DNA from: Bacteroidales bacterium
Lineage (GTDB): Bacteria; Bacteroidota; Bacteroidia; Bacteroidales; UBA932
NCBI GenBank assembly: GCA_017615445.1
Contig: JAGAAD010000027.1
Span: forward strand, 1-22,205
DNA length: 22,205 bases
Direction: 5' to 3'
Both the position numbers and the translations under genes were made by a program. The notes below the pieces were generated by a model. It was not told the origin of the DNA and ran no database searches. It worked only from the letters and a program-made list of their open reading frames with translations. Shown here piece by piece: positions 1 to 8,098 of this stretch (the first letter of the stretch is position 1; the number at the start of each line of letters is the position of its first letter).

Positions 1-21
1 ATTCGTTAAATCAAGTCTTTT

Positions 22-936
22 ATGAGCGAGTCGAAAAAGAAATACAAACTTGGAGTAGCCTTCGGCGGAGGCGGCGCCAGAGGAGCGGCCCAGTGCGGCG
101 CCCTGCAGGCTTTTCATGAATATGGCATCACGCCCGACGTGGTCTCGGGGACCAGCGTGGGATCGCTGGTGGCCGTGCTGTTCTCGGCCGGTTTCACCCC
201 CAAGCAGATGATCGAGCTGTTCCAGGGGCTGAACTTTTTCAAGGACATAGTCACGCCGACCGTGCCCAAGGGCGGCCTGTTCGACCCCAGCCCGCTGGTG
301 GAGATAATCAGGAAGAGCCTGCCGTACTCGCGCCTCGAGTCGCTGCCGATCCCGGCCTATCTGGTGGCCTCCGACCTGGAGCATGGCGTTCCGAAGGTTT
401 TTTCGAAGGGCGACATCGCCCCGAGGGTCGTGGCTTCGTGCTCCATCCCCGTCATCTTCCAGCCCATCAACATCAACGGCGTGCATTATGTGGACGGCGG
501 CGCGTTCCAGAATCTGCCCGTGTCCGCGATCAGGGACAAGTGCGAAAAGGTCATCGCCCTCAGCCTCATCCACCTGGAGGAAGAAAAATACAAGGACAAC
601 CTGGTTTCGGTGGCCAACCGTTCGTTCCAGATGATAATGGTCTCGAACAACGCCTACGATGTGGAGCTGGCGGATCTGGTCATCAAGTTGGACACTTACG
701 GCTGCACGGCCTATGACATGTCCAAGATCGAGGAACTGTTCTTCAGGGGCTATGACAGCACCGTGAAAGTCCTCGAAGAAAACGGCTATCAGCGCGTCCT
801 GCCGAAAGAAAAGATTGTTTTCCCGGAAAAGAAAAACCAGCTGATTGACCTGAAAAACCACGAAGAAATCTTCAAGGACACCATCAAAAAGGGAGTCGCT
901 GCGCTGGAAGCCATAAAGAAGAAGGCAAAGCTATGA
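22..936 (+). CDS. Patatin-like phospholipase family protein
   Basis: This 304-residue protein is a patatin-type serine acyl hydrolase, expected to deacylate phospholipids or other lipid esters. It has the glycine-rich oxyanion loop GGGGARG (residues 15-21), the nucleophile elbow GTSVG with Ser45, and the DGG box with Asp158, which together form the Ser-Asp dyad of the family. There is no signal peptide, no POTRA domain and no C-terminal beta-barrel, so it resembles the short RssA/YchK type and is probably cytoplasmic or peripheral at the inner membrane. The ATG lies only 21 bases from the window edge, so its promoter and any upstream partner cannot be seen. Its stop codon overlaps the start of the nitroreductase gene by 4 bases (ATGA), which implies translational coupling. 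The lipid substrate cannot be deduced. Confidence 0.9.
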   Translation: MSESKKKYKLGVAFGGGGARGAAQCGALQAFHEYGITPDVVSGTSVGSLVAVLFSAGFTPKQMIELFQGLNFFKDIVTPTVPKGGLFDPSPLVEIIRKSLPYSRLESLPIPAYLVASDLEHGVPKVFSKGDIAPRVVASCSIPVIFQPININGVHYVDGGAFQNLPVSAIRDKCEKVIALSLIHLEEEKYKDNLVSVANRSFQMIMVSNNAYDVELADLVIKLDTYGCTAYDMSKIEELFFRGYDSTVKVLEENGYQRVLPKEKIVFPEKKNQLIDLKNHEEIFKDTIKKGVAALEAIKKKAKL

Positions 937-1604
937 CGGAACTAGAGGCCATAAAGGCCAGACACTCGGTCCGGCAGTACACCGAAAGACCTATCGAAGA
1001 CTCGCAAGTTGAAGCCCTGCGGGCGGAGATCTCCACGATCAATGCCCTGAGCTGCCTGAACATCCAGCTCGTTCTCGAAGAGCCGAAGTCCTTCTCCACC
1101 GGCGTTTGGAAATACGGCAAGTTTTCCGGAGTCAGGAACTATTTCGTGATGGCCGGCCTCCGCGGCAAAGAGGCCGAAGAAAAGATAGGTTATTACGGAG
1201 AAAAGTTGGTCCTACTCGCTCAGATGCTGGGGCTGAACACCTGCTGGGTGGGCCTGACCTACACCAAGATTCCGGGGACGTTCACTCTCCGCGAAGGCGA
1301 CATAGTGCACTGCGTGATTTCGCTGGGCTATGGAGTCAACCAGGGCGTCCAGCATCCCCTCAGACCTGTCGAGGATTTCTACGAAGCCGCAGGTCCTCTG
1401 CCCGACTGGTTCCGTGCCGGCTTGGAGGCGGCCCTTCTCGCCCCCACCGCCATCAATCAGCAGAAGTTCAAGTTCATCCTTAAAACCGATGGTCGAGTGG
1501 AAGCCAAGCCGCTGCACTCCATGGTCGGCTATACTTACATCGACCTCGGAATCGCCAAGTACCACTTCGAAATCGGCGCCGGAAAAGTTATTTGGCGTCC
1601 ATAG
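933..1604 (+). CDS. Nitroreductase family protein (TM1586-like)
   Basis: This 223-residue protein is probably an FMN-dependent flavoprotein of the nitroreductase superfamily. The N-terminal RHSVRQY segment (residues 10-16) is the usual phosphate-contacting FMN motif. The central [10 protein letters not shown] segment and the C-terminal APTAINQQ and [14 protein letters not shown] segments resemble the TM1586-type group, in which one chain carries two half-domains. It starts inside the patatin gene by an ATGA overlap, so the two are probably co-translated. Its 3' end runs 17 bases into the convergent pta gene. The physiological substrate is unknown; members of the superfamily reduce nitro compounds, quinones or flavins. 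Confidence 0.82.
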   Translation: MTELEAIKARHSVRQYTERPIEDSQVEALRAEISTINALSCLNIQLVLEEPKSFSTGVWKYGKFSGVRNYFVMAGLRGKEAEEKIGYYGEKLVLLAQMLGLNTCWVGLTYTKIPGTFTLREGDIVHCVISLGYGVNQGVQHPLRPVEDFYEAAGPLPDWFRAGLEAALLAPTAINQQKFKFILKTDGRVEAKPLHSMVGYTYIDLGIAKYHFEIGAGKVIWRP

Positions 1605-2595
1605 CCTGGCAGGCGGTGATGGCGATCAGGTTGTAGATATCCTCCACGGAGCAGCCGCGGGAGAGGTCGTTGACCGGGCGGGCGATGCCCTGAAGGATGG
1701 GACCGATGGCGTCCGCATTGCCAAGGCGCTGGACGAGTTTGTAACCGATATTTCCGACTTCCAGATTAGGGAAAACGAGGACGTTGGCCTTGCCGGCGAT
1801 AGAGGAGCCAGGAGCTTTCTTCGCACCGACTGACGGGACGAGAGCGGCATCAGCCTGCAGCTCACCGTCTATCTTCAGGGACGGGTCGAGCTCCTGCGCC
1901 AGACGAGTCGCCTCAACCACCTTGTCTACCACCTCGTGCTTAGCCGAGCCCTTTGTGCTGAACGAGAGCATCGCCACGCGGGGTTCCGCGAAGCCGGCGA
2001 CGCTGCGCGCAGTCTGTGCGGTGCACACCGCGATCTGCGCCAGCTGGCCGGCGTCCGGCGCAGGCGTCACTGCCACATCGCCGACCACCAGAACTCCTTC
2101 CTCACCATACTGCGGGGTCTTGGTCACCAGCAGCATCGCACCGCTGACGCAGGTGATGCCGGGGGCGCACTTGATAATCTGAAGCGCCGGGCGGAGAGTC
2201 TCGCCGGTGGTGCTGAGAGCGCCGCTGATCTGGCCGTCCGCATCGCCGCTCTTGATGATTAGGCAGCCGAAATAGAGAGGGTTCATCACGAGTTTGTGTG
2301 CCTCTTCCGGAGTCATGCCCTTCGCCTTGCGAAGTTCGTAGAGCAGCTGAGCATATTCTTCCGTCTTCGGCGAAGTCGCGGGATCGATGATAGTGGCCTT
2401 GCCTATGTTCTTGAGCCCAAGCTCCGCGGCCTTCGCGCCGATCTCGGCCGGGCTGCCGATCAGAATGATGTCCGCCAGGCCGTCCGCAAGGGCGCGGTCC
2501 GCCGCAGTGATGGTGCGGTCTTCCAGGGATTCGGGAAGTACGATGCGCTGCCTGTTCGAGCATGCGCGAGCGATGATGCGATCGATAAGTGCCAT
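1588..2595 (-). CDS. pta: Phosphate acetyltransferase
   Basis: This 335-residue protein is the short, single-domain class of phosphotransacetylase, which interconverts acetyl-CoA plus phosphate with acetyl phosphate plus CoA in acetate fermentation. The family segment [11 protein letters not shown] is present. A nucleotide-site segment, [16 protein letters not shown], is also present. The C-terminal catalytic stretch LSRGCSVED contains Ser312, Arg313 and Asp319, which match the Ser-Arg and Asp of the well-studied archaeal enzyme. It lies 8 bases downstream of the HAD phosphatase gene on the same strand and is probably co-transcribed with it. The usual partner, acetate kinase (ackA), is not next to it on either side. 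Its 3' end overlaps the convergent nitroreductase gene. Confidence 0.95.
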   Translation of the reverse strand: MALIDRIIARACSNRQRIVLPESLEDRTITAADRALADGLADIILIGSPAEIGAKAAELGLKNIGKATIIDPATSPKTEEYAQLLYELRKAKGMTPEEAHKLVMNPLYFGCLIIKSGDADGQISGALSTTGETLRPALQIIKCAPGITCVSGAMLLVTKTPQYGEEGVLVVGDVAVTPAPDAGQLAQIAVCTAQTARSVAGFAEPRVAMLSFSTKGSAKHEVVDKVVEATRLAQELDPSLKIDGELQADAALVPSVGAKKAPGSSIAGKANVLVFPNLEVGNIGYKLVQRLGNADAIGPILQGIARPVNDLSRGCSVEDIYNLIAITACQAMDAK

Positions 2596-2603
2596 ATAAA
2601 AAA

Positions 2604-3434
2604 TTATTTTTCGAAATCTTGGAGTACGCAGTCTGCGTGGATCTTGTCTATGATGGCGCAGACGAGCTTGAACGCTTTGCTGTCCGGGGTGTAGACCGCG
2701 GGGGCGGTGAATTTCACACGGCCCTGCCTCTTCAGCTTCGCGGCCACCGCGCGTTTCTTATCGTTCTGAGGATCGAAGACGGCGATGGGGTTTCCGCCGA
2801 ACATGCCCACTATCTTCATGCTGGGCACGTCCGTCTCTCCGTCGCCGAAATAAATCATGTGCGCGAAAGGCACGCGCTTCTTGTTTTCGGCTGTGCTGGC
2901 GTTCACCATCTTACTGTCCCGCGCGCTGAAAATGCCTTTGTTGATCTTGAAGAGGAACTGCGTCTTATTGGTGTAGTCCACAGCGATTCCGGGCCAGACG
3001 GCCTCCCCCGCTTCATTATAGATATAGGAGCCGGCGAAGATGTGCTTGAACTCCTTCGCGATGGCGGTTCCTTCCACCATCTCCTTCAGGCCGCTCGAAT
3101 TGATGTAGTGCTCAACGCGGATTCCGTGCGCTGCGCCGTAGTCGTTGACAAGCTTAAACCATTCGCGCACGCCCTCGAAGAAATCTATGTCGTGTCCGAA
3201 GCGCATGAAGTCTTCCCGGCGCAGGCTGATTCCCTTCGCGCGGGCCTCGTCGTACATCATTTTCATATAGGCCAGCACATCCGATGCGTCCTGATCCACG
3301 GCCAGGCTGTTGCTCTTCTCCCAGAACTCTTCCTTGGTCGTCCCCATCGCCTGAATGAAGCCGAATTCCTGCATGTTTCCGGGCGCGAGAGTCCCGTCGA
3401 AATCGTAGATGAGAGCTACTATAGGCTTTTTCAT
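2604..3434 (-). CDS. HAD-superfamily phosphatase
   Basis: This 276-residue haloacid dehalogenase-type hydrolase starts [16 protein letters not shown]. Motif I is DFDGT with Asp11 as nucleophile and Asp13 as acid/base. A motif II-like Ser pair lies at residues 113-114, and motif IV is GDGETD (residues 197-202), which binds Mg2+. The cap inserted between motifs I and II is helical. It resembles the phosphoserine-phosphatase-like branch, but the substrate cannot be assigned. The reading frame stays open 114 bases further upstream, but that extension is Cys- and Arg-rich, unlike any HAD N-terminus, and would cross the promoter of the divergent acyl-CoA ligase gene, so I chose the ATG at 3434. It is the first gene of a probable two-gene unit with pta. 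Confidence 0.85.
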   Translation of the reverse strand: MKKPIVALIYDFDGTLAPGNMQEFGFIQAMGTTKEEFWEKSNSLAVDQDASDVLAYMKMMYDEARAKGISLRREDFMRFGHDIDFFEGVREWFKLVNDYGAAHGIRVEHYINSSGLKEMVEGTAIAKEFKHIFAGSYIYNEAGEAVWPGIAVDYTNKTQFLFKINKGIFSARDSKMVNASTAENKKRVPFAHMIYFGDGETDVPSMKIVGMFGGNPIAVFDPQNDKKRAVAAKLKRQGRVKFTAPAVYTPDSKAFKLVCAIIDKIHADCVLQDFEK

Positions 3435-3499
3435 TTCACCCCTGATATTTATCTTTCGCCACAAATATCGTAATAATTCGCCACATACACACACGTGCG

Positions 3500-3531
3500 T
3501 TTGGCAAAAAAACGGGCCGGGGCTATTTTTG
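3500..3531 (+). promoter_or_regulatory. Bacteroidetes-type promoter for the acyl-CoA ligase gene
   Basis: A TTTG at 3500-3503 is followed, after 20 bases, by TATTTTTG at 3524-3531, which fits the -33 TTTG / -7 TAnnTTTG consensus used by the Bacteroidetes primary sigma factor. Transcription would begin near 3537-3540, leaving about 20 bases before the ATG at 3559. This is the best complete two-part promoter in the window. It lies in a 124-base divergent gap shared with the HAD phosphatase gene, for which I see only a weak -7 candidate. Confidence 0.6.
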
Positions 3532-3558
3532 CGAAAAGTTAAAACCAAACCTGATAAT

Positions 3559-5205
3559 ATGTCGAATTATCCCCATTATCTGGAACGTCTCCAGAACGCA
3601 ACTCGCAAGTACTGGGACAAGACAGCCCTCCACAGCATAGGAGGCGATTCATTCACCTACGGCCAGATGGCCGCCCAGGTCGAAAAATTCCATTTAGCAT
3701 TCGAAGCCCTCGGACTCAAGAAGGGCGATAAAATAGCTCTCTACGCCGCGAACGGTGCCCGCTGGGGCATGGCCTACATGGCGGTGAACACCTACGAAAC
3801 GGTGATAGTGCCGCTGCTCGCAGACTTCACCCCGGAGAACGCCTCCTTCCTGGTGGACCATTCGGAGAGCCTGGTCCTTTTCACCAACAAAGTGAAATGG
3901 GAGAAGATGGTGCTCGAAAAGATGCCCGCGCTTCGCCTCGCGATCGACGTGGACACCTGGGAGTGCCTGTGGGCAAAAGACGCCAAGACCCAGAAGGCCT
4001 ACGCGAAAATGGACGAACTCTTCGAAGCCAAATGGAAAGGCAACTTCGGCCCCGAGGACGTGGTCTACCCCACCGACAACTGGGACGACCTCAGCACCAT
4101 CAACTACACCTCCGGCAGCACCGGCGACCCGAAGGGCGTGATGCTTACGTACCGCAACTTCAGCGCTAATGTGGACTACAGCCAGAGGCACGTCCCCGCC
4201 GGCGACAAGATGGTCAGCATGCTCCCCATGGCCCACATGTACGGCCTCGTGATCGAGTTCATCTACCCTCTGTGCAACGGCACGGGCATCTACTGGCTCG
4301 GCAAGGCCCCCACCCCGGCGACCCTCCTGAAGGCGTTCGCGGAGGTGAAGCCCTACCTGCTGATCACCGTCCCGCTCGTGATGGAAAAGATCTACAAGAG
4401 CAAGGTCAAGCCCACGCTGGACAAGCCGATAGTGAAGGTCCTCACCTGCATCCCCGGCATCCGCCGCATCATATTCAACAAGGTCAAGAACGGCCTGGTC
4501 CAGGCCTTCGGCGGCAACGTCCAGGAATTCATCATGGGCGGCGCAGCCCTCAGCCCGGAGGTGGAGAAGCTCTTCAAGAAGATCAAGTTCCCCTACCTGG
4601 TCGGCTACGGCATGACGGAGGCCTGCCCTCTGCTCGCCTATGAGCACTGGACCAAGTACGTGCCCGGTTCGTGCGGCAAGGCGGTGGATTGCGCCACCGT
4701 CCGAATCGATTCGGAGGACCCGCTCCACATCGCCGGCGAAATCCAGGCGAAGGGCGAGAACATCTGCATCGGCTACTTCAAGAATCCGGAGGCCTCGGCC
4801 AACGCCTTCACTGAGGACGGTTTCCTCCGCACCGGCGACCTCGGCATCATGGACAAAGACGGCAACATCTTCATCAAGGGCCGCTCAAAGAGCCTTATCC
4901 TCACGGCCAATGGCCAGAACGTCTACCCCGAGGAGCTCGAGGCCTTCATCAACAGCCAGCCCTATGTGGCCGAATCCGTGGTGGTGGACCGTGCCGGAAA
5001 GATCGTGGGACTCGTCTACCTGGATCAGGATGCCATCAAGAATGCCGGCCTGGATGCCGAAGCCATCTCCGACATCCCTGAGAACATCAGGCTCGCAGTG
5101 AACAGGCACCTCCCCGGCTACAGCCAGATCGCCAAGATCGAGATAGTCCTCGAGCCTTTCCAGAAGACTCCGAAGATGAGCATTAAGAGATTCCTTTATA
5201 AATAG
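3559..5205 (+). CDS. Long-chain fatty acid-CoA ligase (AMP-binding family)
   Basis: This 548-residue ANL-superfamily adenylating enzyme probably activates fatty acids to acyl-CoA. The P-loop YTSGSTGDPKGV lies at residues 183-194, the acyl-AMP motif GYGMTE at 349-354, the hinge-region RTGD at 424-427, and the C-terminal GRSKSLILTANGQNVYPEELE segment follows. The N-terminal Trp/Tyr-rich part and the VMEKIYKSKVKP segment resemble bacterial long-chain synthetases rather than acetyl-CoA synthetases. The end reads TPKMSIKRFLYK: the position normally holding the catalytic A10 lysine is Ser541, with lysines at 539 and 543. The frame is open upstream to 3409, but the ATG at 3559 is the sensible start because it follows a good promoter. 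The gene appears to stand alone. Confidence 0.9.
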   Translation: MSNYPHYLERLQNATRKYWDKTALHSIGGDSFTYGQMAAQVEKFHLAFEALGLKKGDKIALYAANGARWGMAYMAVNTYETVIVPLLADFTPENASFLVDHSESLVLFTNKVKWEKMVLEKMPALRLAIDVDTWECLWAKDAKTQKAYAKMDELFEAKWKGNFGPEDVVYPTDNWDDLSTINYTSGSTGDPKGVMLTYRNFSANVDYSQRHVPAGDKMVSMLPMAHMYGLVIEFIYPLCNGTGIYWLGKAPTPATLLKAFAEVKPYLLITVPLVMEKIYKSKVKPTLDKPIVKVLTCIPGIRRIIFNKVKNGLVQAFGGNVQEFIMGGAALSPEVEKLFKKIKFPYLVGYGMTEACPLLAYEHWTKYVPGSCGKAVDCATVRIDSEDPLHIAGEIQAKGENICIGYFKNPEASANAFTEDGFLRTGDLGIMDKDGNIFIKGRSKSLILTANGQNVYPEELEAFINSQPYVAESVVVDRAGKIVGLVYLDQDAIKNAGLDAEAISDIPENIRLAVNRHLPGYSQIAKIEIVLEPFQKTPKMSIKRFLYK

Positions 5206-5218
5206 GGTCTCGCCCCCT

Positions 5219-5233
5219 GTGACAAATTGTCAC
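5219..5233. promoter_or_regulatory. Perfect palindrome upstream of htpG (possible operator)
   Basis: GTGACAAATTGTCAC has two 7-base arms around a single central base. It lies 47 bases before the htpG start, in the 75-base gap after the acyl-CoA ligase gene. A symmetric site in front of a chaperone gene suggests a repressor or activator binding site. The regulator is unknown, and the sequence does not match the CIRCE element of HrcA (TTAGCACTC-N9-GAGTGCTAA). Confidence 0.45.
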
Positions 5234-5245
5234 TGGAACAGAAAT

Positions 5246-5278
5246 TGCGTTTTTCTCCTGCAGAAAAACGCATTTTTG
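5246..5278 (+). terminator. Hairpin plus T-run between the acyl-CoA ligase gene and htpG
   Basis: An 11-base perfect inverted repeat (5246-5256 TGCGTTTTTCT and 5262-5272 AGAAAAACGCA) with a 5-base loop is followed directly by TTTTTG. This is the shape of an intrinsic terminator for the acyl-CoA ligase gene, whose stop is 40 bases upstream. The structure ends only 8 bases before the htpG ATG, so on an htpG transcript it could also act as a leader hairpin affecting ribosome access. The stem is A/U-rich with a few G-C pairs near one end. Confidence 0.5.
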
Positions 5279-5280
5279 TT

Positions 5281-7140
5281 ATGGAAAAGACTAAAGGACA
5301 TATCGGAGTGACCACCGAGAACATCTTCCCGGTCATCAAGCAGTTTTTGTACAGCGACCATGAAATCTTCCTACGCGAACTTGTGGCGAACGCAGTGGAT
5401 GCAACCCAGAAGATGAAGACCCTCGCCAGCACCGGAGAGTTCTCCGGAGACCTGGGCGAAATGAAGGTGAAGGTGGAGCTCGACGAGAAGGGCAAGACTC
5501 TGAAGATCACGGACCGCGGAATCGGTATGACCGCGGAAGAAGTGGACAAATATATCAACCAGATTGCATTCTCTTCCGCAGGCGAATTCCTCGAAAAATA
5601 TAAAGACCAGGCCGGCGGCATAATCGGCCATTTCGGCCTTGGATTCTATTCAGCGTTCATGGTCTCTTCTAAGGTGACCATAGAGAGTCTGAGCTGGAAA
5701 GAAGGTTCCACGCCCGTGTTCTGGAGCTGCGACGGCTCGCCGGAGTTCGAGATGCACGAGTGCAAGCGCGAGGAGCGCGGAACCACCGTCACCCTCTATC
5801 TGGACGGCGACAGCGAAGAGTTCGCGGCGAAGGGCCGGATCGAAGGCCTGCTGCATAAGTACTGCAAGTTCATGCCCGTGCCCGTGGTGTTCGGCAAGAA
5901 GACCGAGTGGAAAGACGGCAAGAGTGTGGACACGGACGAAGACAACGTCATCAATTCGATAGAGCCCATCTGGACCAAGGCGCCGGCAGACCTGAAGGAT
6001 GAGGACTACCTCAACTTCTACCACGCCCTCTACCCGATGGAGGAAGACCCGATGTTCTACATCCATCTTAATGTGGACTATCCGTTCACCCTCACCGGCG
6101 TCCTCTACTTCCCGAAGATCAAGGAGAGGATGGCGATAGACAAGAACAAGATCCAGCTCTATTGCAACCAGATGTTCGTCACGGACCATGTGGACAATAT
6201 CGTGCCTGATTTCCTCACCCTGCTGCACGGCGTGATAGATTCTCCGGACATCCCGCTTAACGTCAGCCGCAGTTACCTGCAGTCCGACGCCAATGTCAAG
6301 AAGATAAGCACCTACATCACCAAGAAAGTGGCCGACAGGCTCGAGCAGATTTTCAAGGAGCAGAGGCAGACTCTCGAAGAGAAATGGGACAACATCAAGC
6401 TCTTCATCGAGTACGGCATGCTCTCGGACGAAAAGTTCTGCGAGAGGGCCGTGGAGTTCGCTCTCCTTAAGGATGTGGACGGCAAGTACTACAGCTTCGA
6501 CGAATACCGTAAGGCAGTGGAAGAGGCGCAGACGGACAAAGACAAGAAGGTGGTGTTCCTCTATGCCACAGACACTGAGAAACAGTATTCATCAATTGAA
6601 GCAGCCAAGAACCTGGGGTACAATGTCCTTCTGATGGACTGCGAGCTCGACTCACACTTCGTGGGTCTGCTCGAGCAGAAGGTGAAGGACGTGCGCTGCG
6701 CCCGTGTGGACTCAGACTCCGCCGGCCGCCTCATTCCGAAGGAAGAGGAGGTGAAGCCGACCATGAGCGAGGAGGACAGCAAGGCGCTGTCCGAGCTGTT
6801 CAAGGGCGCCCTGCCCGAGGGACCGGAATGGACTGTGGAGGCGGCCAACCTCGGCGAGGACGGCGAGCCCGTGCTGATCACCCAGAACGAGTTCATGCGC
6901 CGCTACCGCGAGATGTCCGCAATCGGCGGCGGAATGAACTTCTACGGCTCGATGCCCCAGATGTACGATGTGAAGGTGAACATGGAGAACCCGGTCATCG
7001 CAAAGATCTGGGCCGACCGCGAAGGCACACCCGAACTTCTGCATCAGGTGGTGGACCTCGCCCTTCTGGCAAACGGCCTCCTCACCGGAAAAGCTCTGGC
7101 CGATTTCATCGCCCGAAGCGCGGAACTGCTGAAAAAGTAG
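5281..7140 (+). CDS. htpG: Molecular chaperone HtpG (Hsp90 family)
   Basis: This 619-residue cytosolic Hsp90 chaperone uses ATP binding and hydrolysis to remodel client proteins. The N-terminal GHKL ATPase shows the ELVANAVDA helix with Glu33 and Asn37, the DRGIGM motif (residues 78-83) and the lid-flanking GHFGLGFYS segment (116-124). The middle domain contains NVSRSYLQSD, which carries the conserved catalytic arginine, and a dimerisation domain follows. The length is close to the E. coli protein. I took the ATG at 5281 because MEKTKGHIGVTTENIFPVIK matches the standard start; an in-frame TTG at 5227 would place the palindrome and hairpin inside the gene. The glucosaminidase gene follows after 16 bases and may be co-transcribed. 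Confidence 0.96.
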   Translation: MEKTKGHIGVTTENIFPVIKQFLYSDHEIFLRELVANAVDATQKMKTLASTGEFSGDLGEMKVKVELDEKGKTLKITDRGIGMTAEEVDKYINQIAFSSAGEFLEKYKDQAGGIIGHFGLGFYSAFMVSSKVTIESLSWKEGSTPVFWSCDGSPEFEMHECKREERGTTVTLYLDGDSEEFAAKGRIEGLLHKYCKFMPVPVVFGKKTEWKDGKSVDTDEDNVINSIEPIWTKAPADLKDEDYLNFYHALYPMEEDPMFYIHLNVDYPFTLTGVLYFPKIKERMAIDKNKIQLYCNQMFVTDHVDNIVPDFLTLLHGVIDSPDIPLNVSRSYLQSDANVKKISTYITKKVADRLEQIFKEQRQTLEEKWDNIKLFIEYGMLSDEKFCERAVEFALLKDVDGKYYSFDEYRKAVEEAQTDKDKKVVFLYATDTEKQYSSIEAAKNLGYNVLLMDCELDSHFVGLLEQKVKDVRCARVDSDSAGRLIPKEEEVKPTMSEEDSKALSELFKGALPEGPEWTVEAANLGEDGEPVLITQNEFMRRYREMSAIGGGMNFYGSMPQMYDVKVNMENPVIAKIWADREGTPELLHQVVDLALLANGLLTGKALADFIARSAELLKK

Positions 7141-7156
7141 TATCTTAGCGGACGAT

Positions 7157-8098
7157 ATGAAACGTCTTCTCCTAATACTGACCGCTGCGGTCCTTGTCGC
7201 CGGAGCAGCCATTGCCGCGGTGGACATCAATGCCGCCCGCAAAGATTATATCGATAAGTATTCCGCTCTTGCAATCTCCGAGATGGAGCGCACGGGTGTG
7301 CCGGCTTCGATTACCCTGGCCCAGGGCCTTCTGGAGTCCGGCGCCGGCCGTTCCACCCTCGCCACCAAAGCGAACAACCACTTCGGAATCAAGTGCGGAA
7401 AGGCTTGGAAAGGAGAGAAGACTTATCACGACGACGATGCTCCCCAGGAGTGCTTCCGTTCGTACTCGAAGGCCCTGGATTCGTTCAAGGACCACTCCGA
7501 CTTCCTCCGTTACTACGACCGCTACAAATCTCTATTTGACCTGGAGATAACGGACTACAAAGGCTGGTGCTACGGTCTGAAGGCGGCAGGTTATGCGACC
7601 GACCCAGAATATGCCACGAAACTTATCAATCTGATTGAAGAGTACGATCTGACCAGGTTCGACAAAGGTACGGTGGTGAAGGTCAGTTCGCCGGACCAGC
7701 TCGAGAAGGCAGTCATCATGCCCGCCAACTACGACGAGCAGTTCCGCTTCAGCCTCGAGCGCACGATCTATCAGAAGAACGGTGTGGCCTGCATCTATTC
7801 CGTTGCAGGAGACACCTTCGACTCAATCGCCCTCATCTACGACCTCTTCCCCCGCGAGATACTCCGCTTCAACGACCTTAAGGAGCCCGTGGAACTTCTT
7901 CCCGGCACGATTGTCTATATCCAGCCCAAGAAAACCAAGGCTGCGAAAGGATTGGAGAAGTACATAGTGGGAGAAGACGGCGAGTCGCTGCGCGAAATCA
8001 GTCAGCGTTTCGCTGTGAAGATGCGCAGCATCGAAAAGCGCAACAAGCTCAAAAAAGACGTCCCGCTGGTCAAGGAACAGGAACTCCTTCTTAGGTAA
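7157..8098 (+). CDS. Secreted N-acetylglucosaminidase with two LysM domains
   Basis: This 313-residue exported enzyme is expected to cleave the glycan strands of peptidoglycan. A signal peptide covers about residues 1-20 (KRLLLILTAAVLVAGAAIA). The GH73-type glucosaminidase domain (about 30-165) has the QGLLESGAG segment with the likely general acid Glu60 and the NNHFGIKC motif. Two LysM peptidoglycan-binding domains follow at about 213-258 and 268-313, the second reaching the C-terminus. Its stop shares one base with the start of mltG (TAATG). The arrangement with mltG and a (p)ppGpp synthetase suggests a role in cell-wall growth or turnover. The domain is of the FlgJ/LytG type, but no flagellar genes are present here. 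Confidence 0.9.
   Translation: MKRLLLILTAAVLVAGAAIAAVDINAARKDYIDKYSALAISEMERTGVPASITLAQGLLESGAGRSTLATKANNHFGIKCGKAWKGEKTYHDDDAPQECFRSYSKALDSFKDHSDFLRYYDRYKSLFDLEITDYKGWCYGLKAAGYATDPEYATKLINLIEEYDLTRFDKGTVVKVSSPDQLEKAVIMPANYDEQFRFSLERTIYQKNGVACIYSVAGDTFDSIALIYDLFPREILRFNDLKEPVELLPGTIVYIQPKKTKAAKGLEKYIVGEDGESLREISQRFAVKMRSIEKRNKLKKDVPLVKEQELLLR

Noticed and set aside
3462..3469. Possible -7 box for the HAD-pta unit (GATATTTG on the reverse strand).
   Set aside because: It has one mismatch to TAnnTTTG and no TTTG at the right distance upstream, so it is too weak to annotate.
3435..3548. N-terminal extension of the HAD phosphatase up to position 3548.
   Set aside because: The extension has no HAD features, would cover the divergent promoter, and the protein starts naturally at [15 protein letters not shown].
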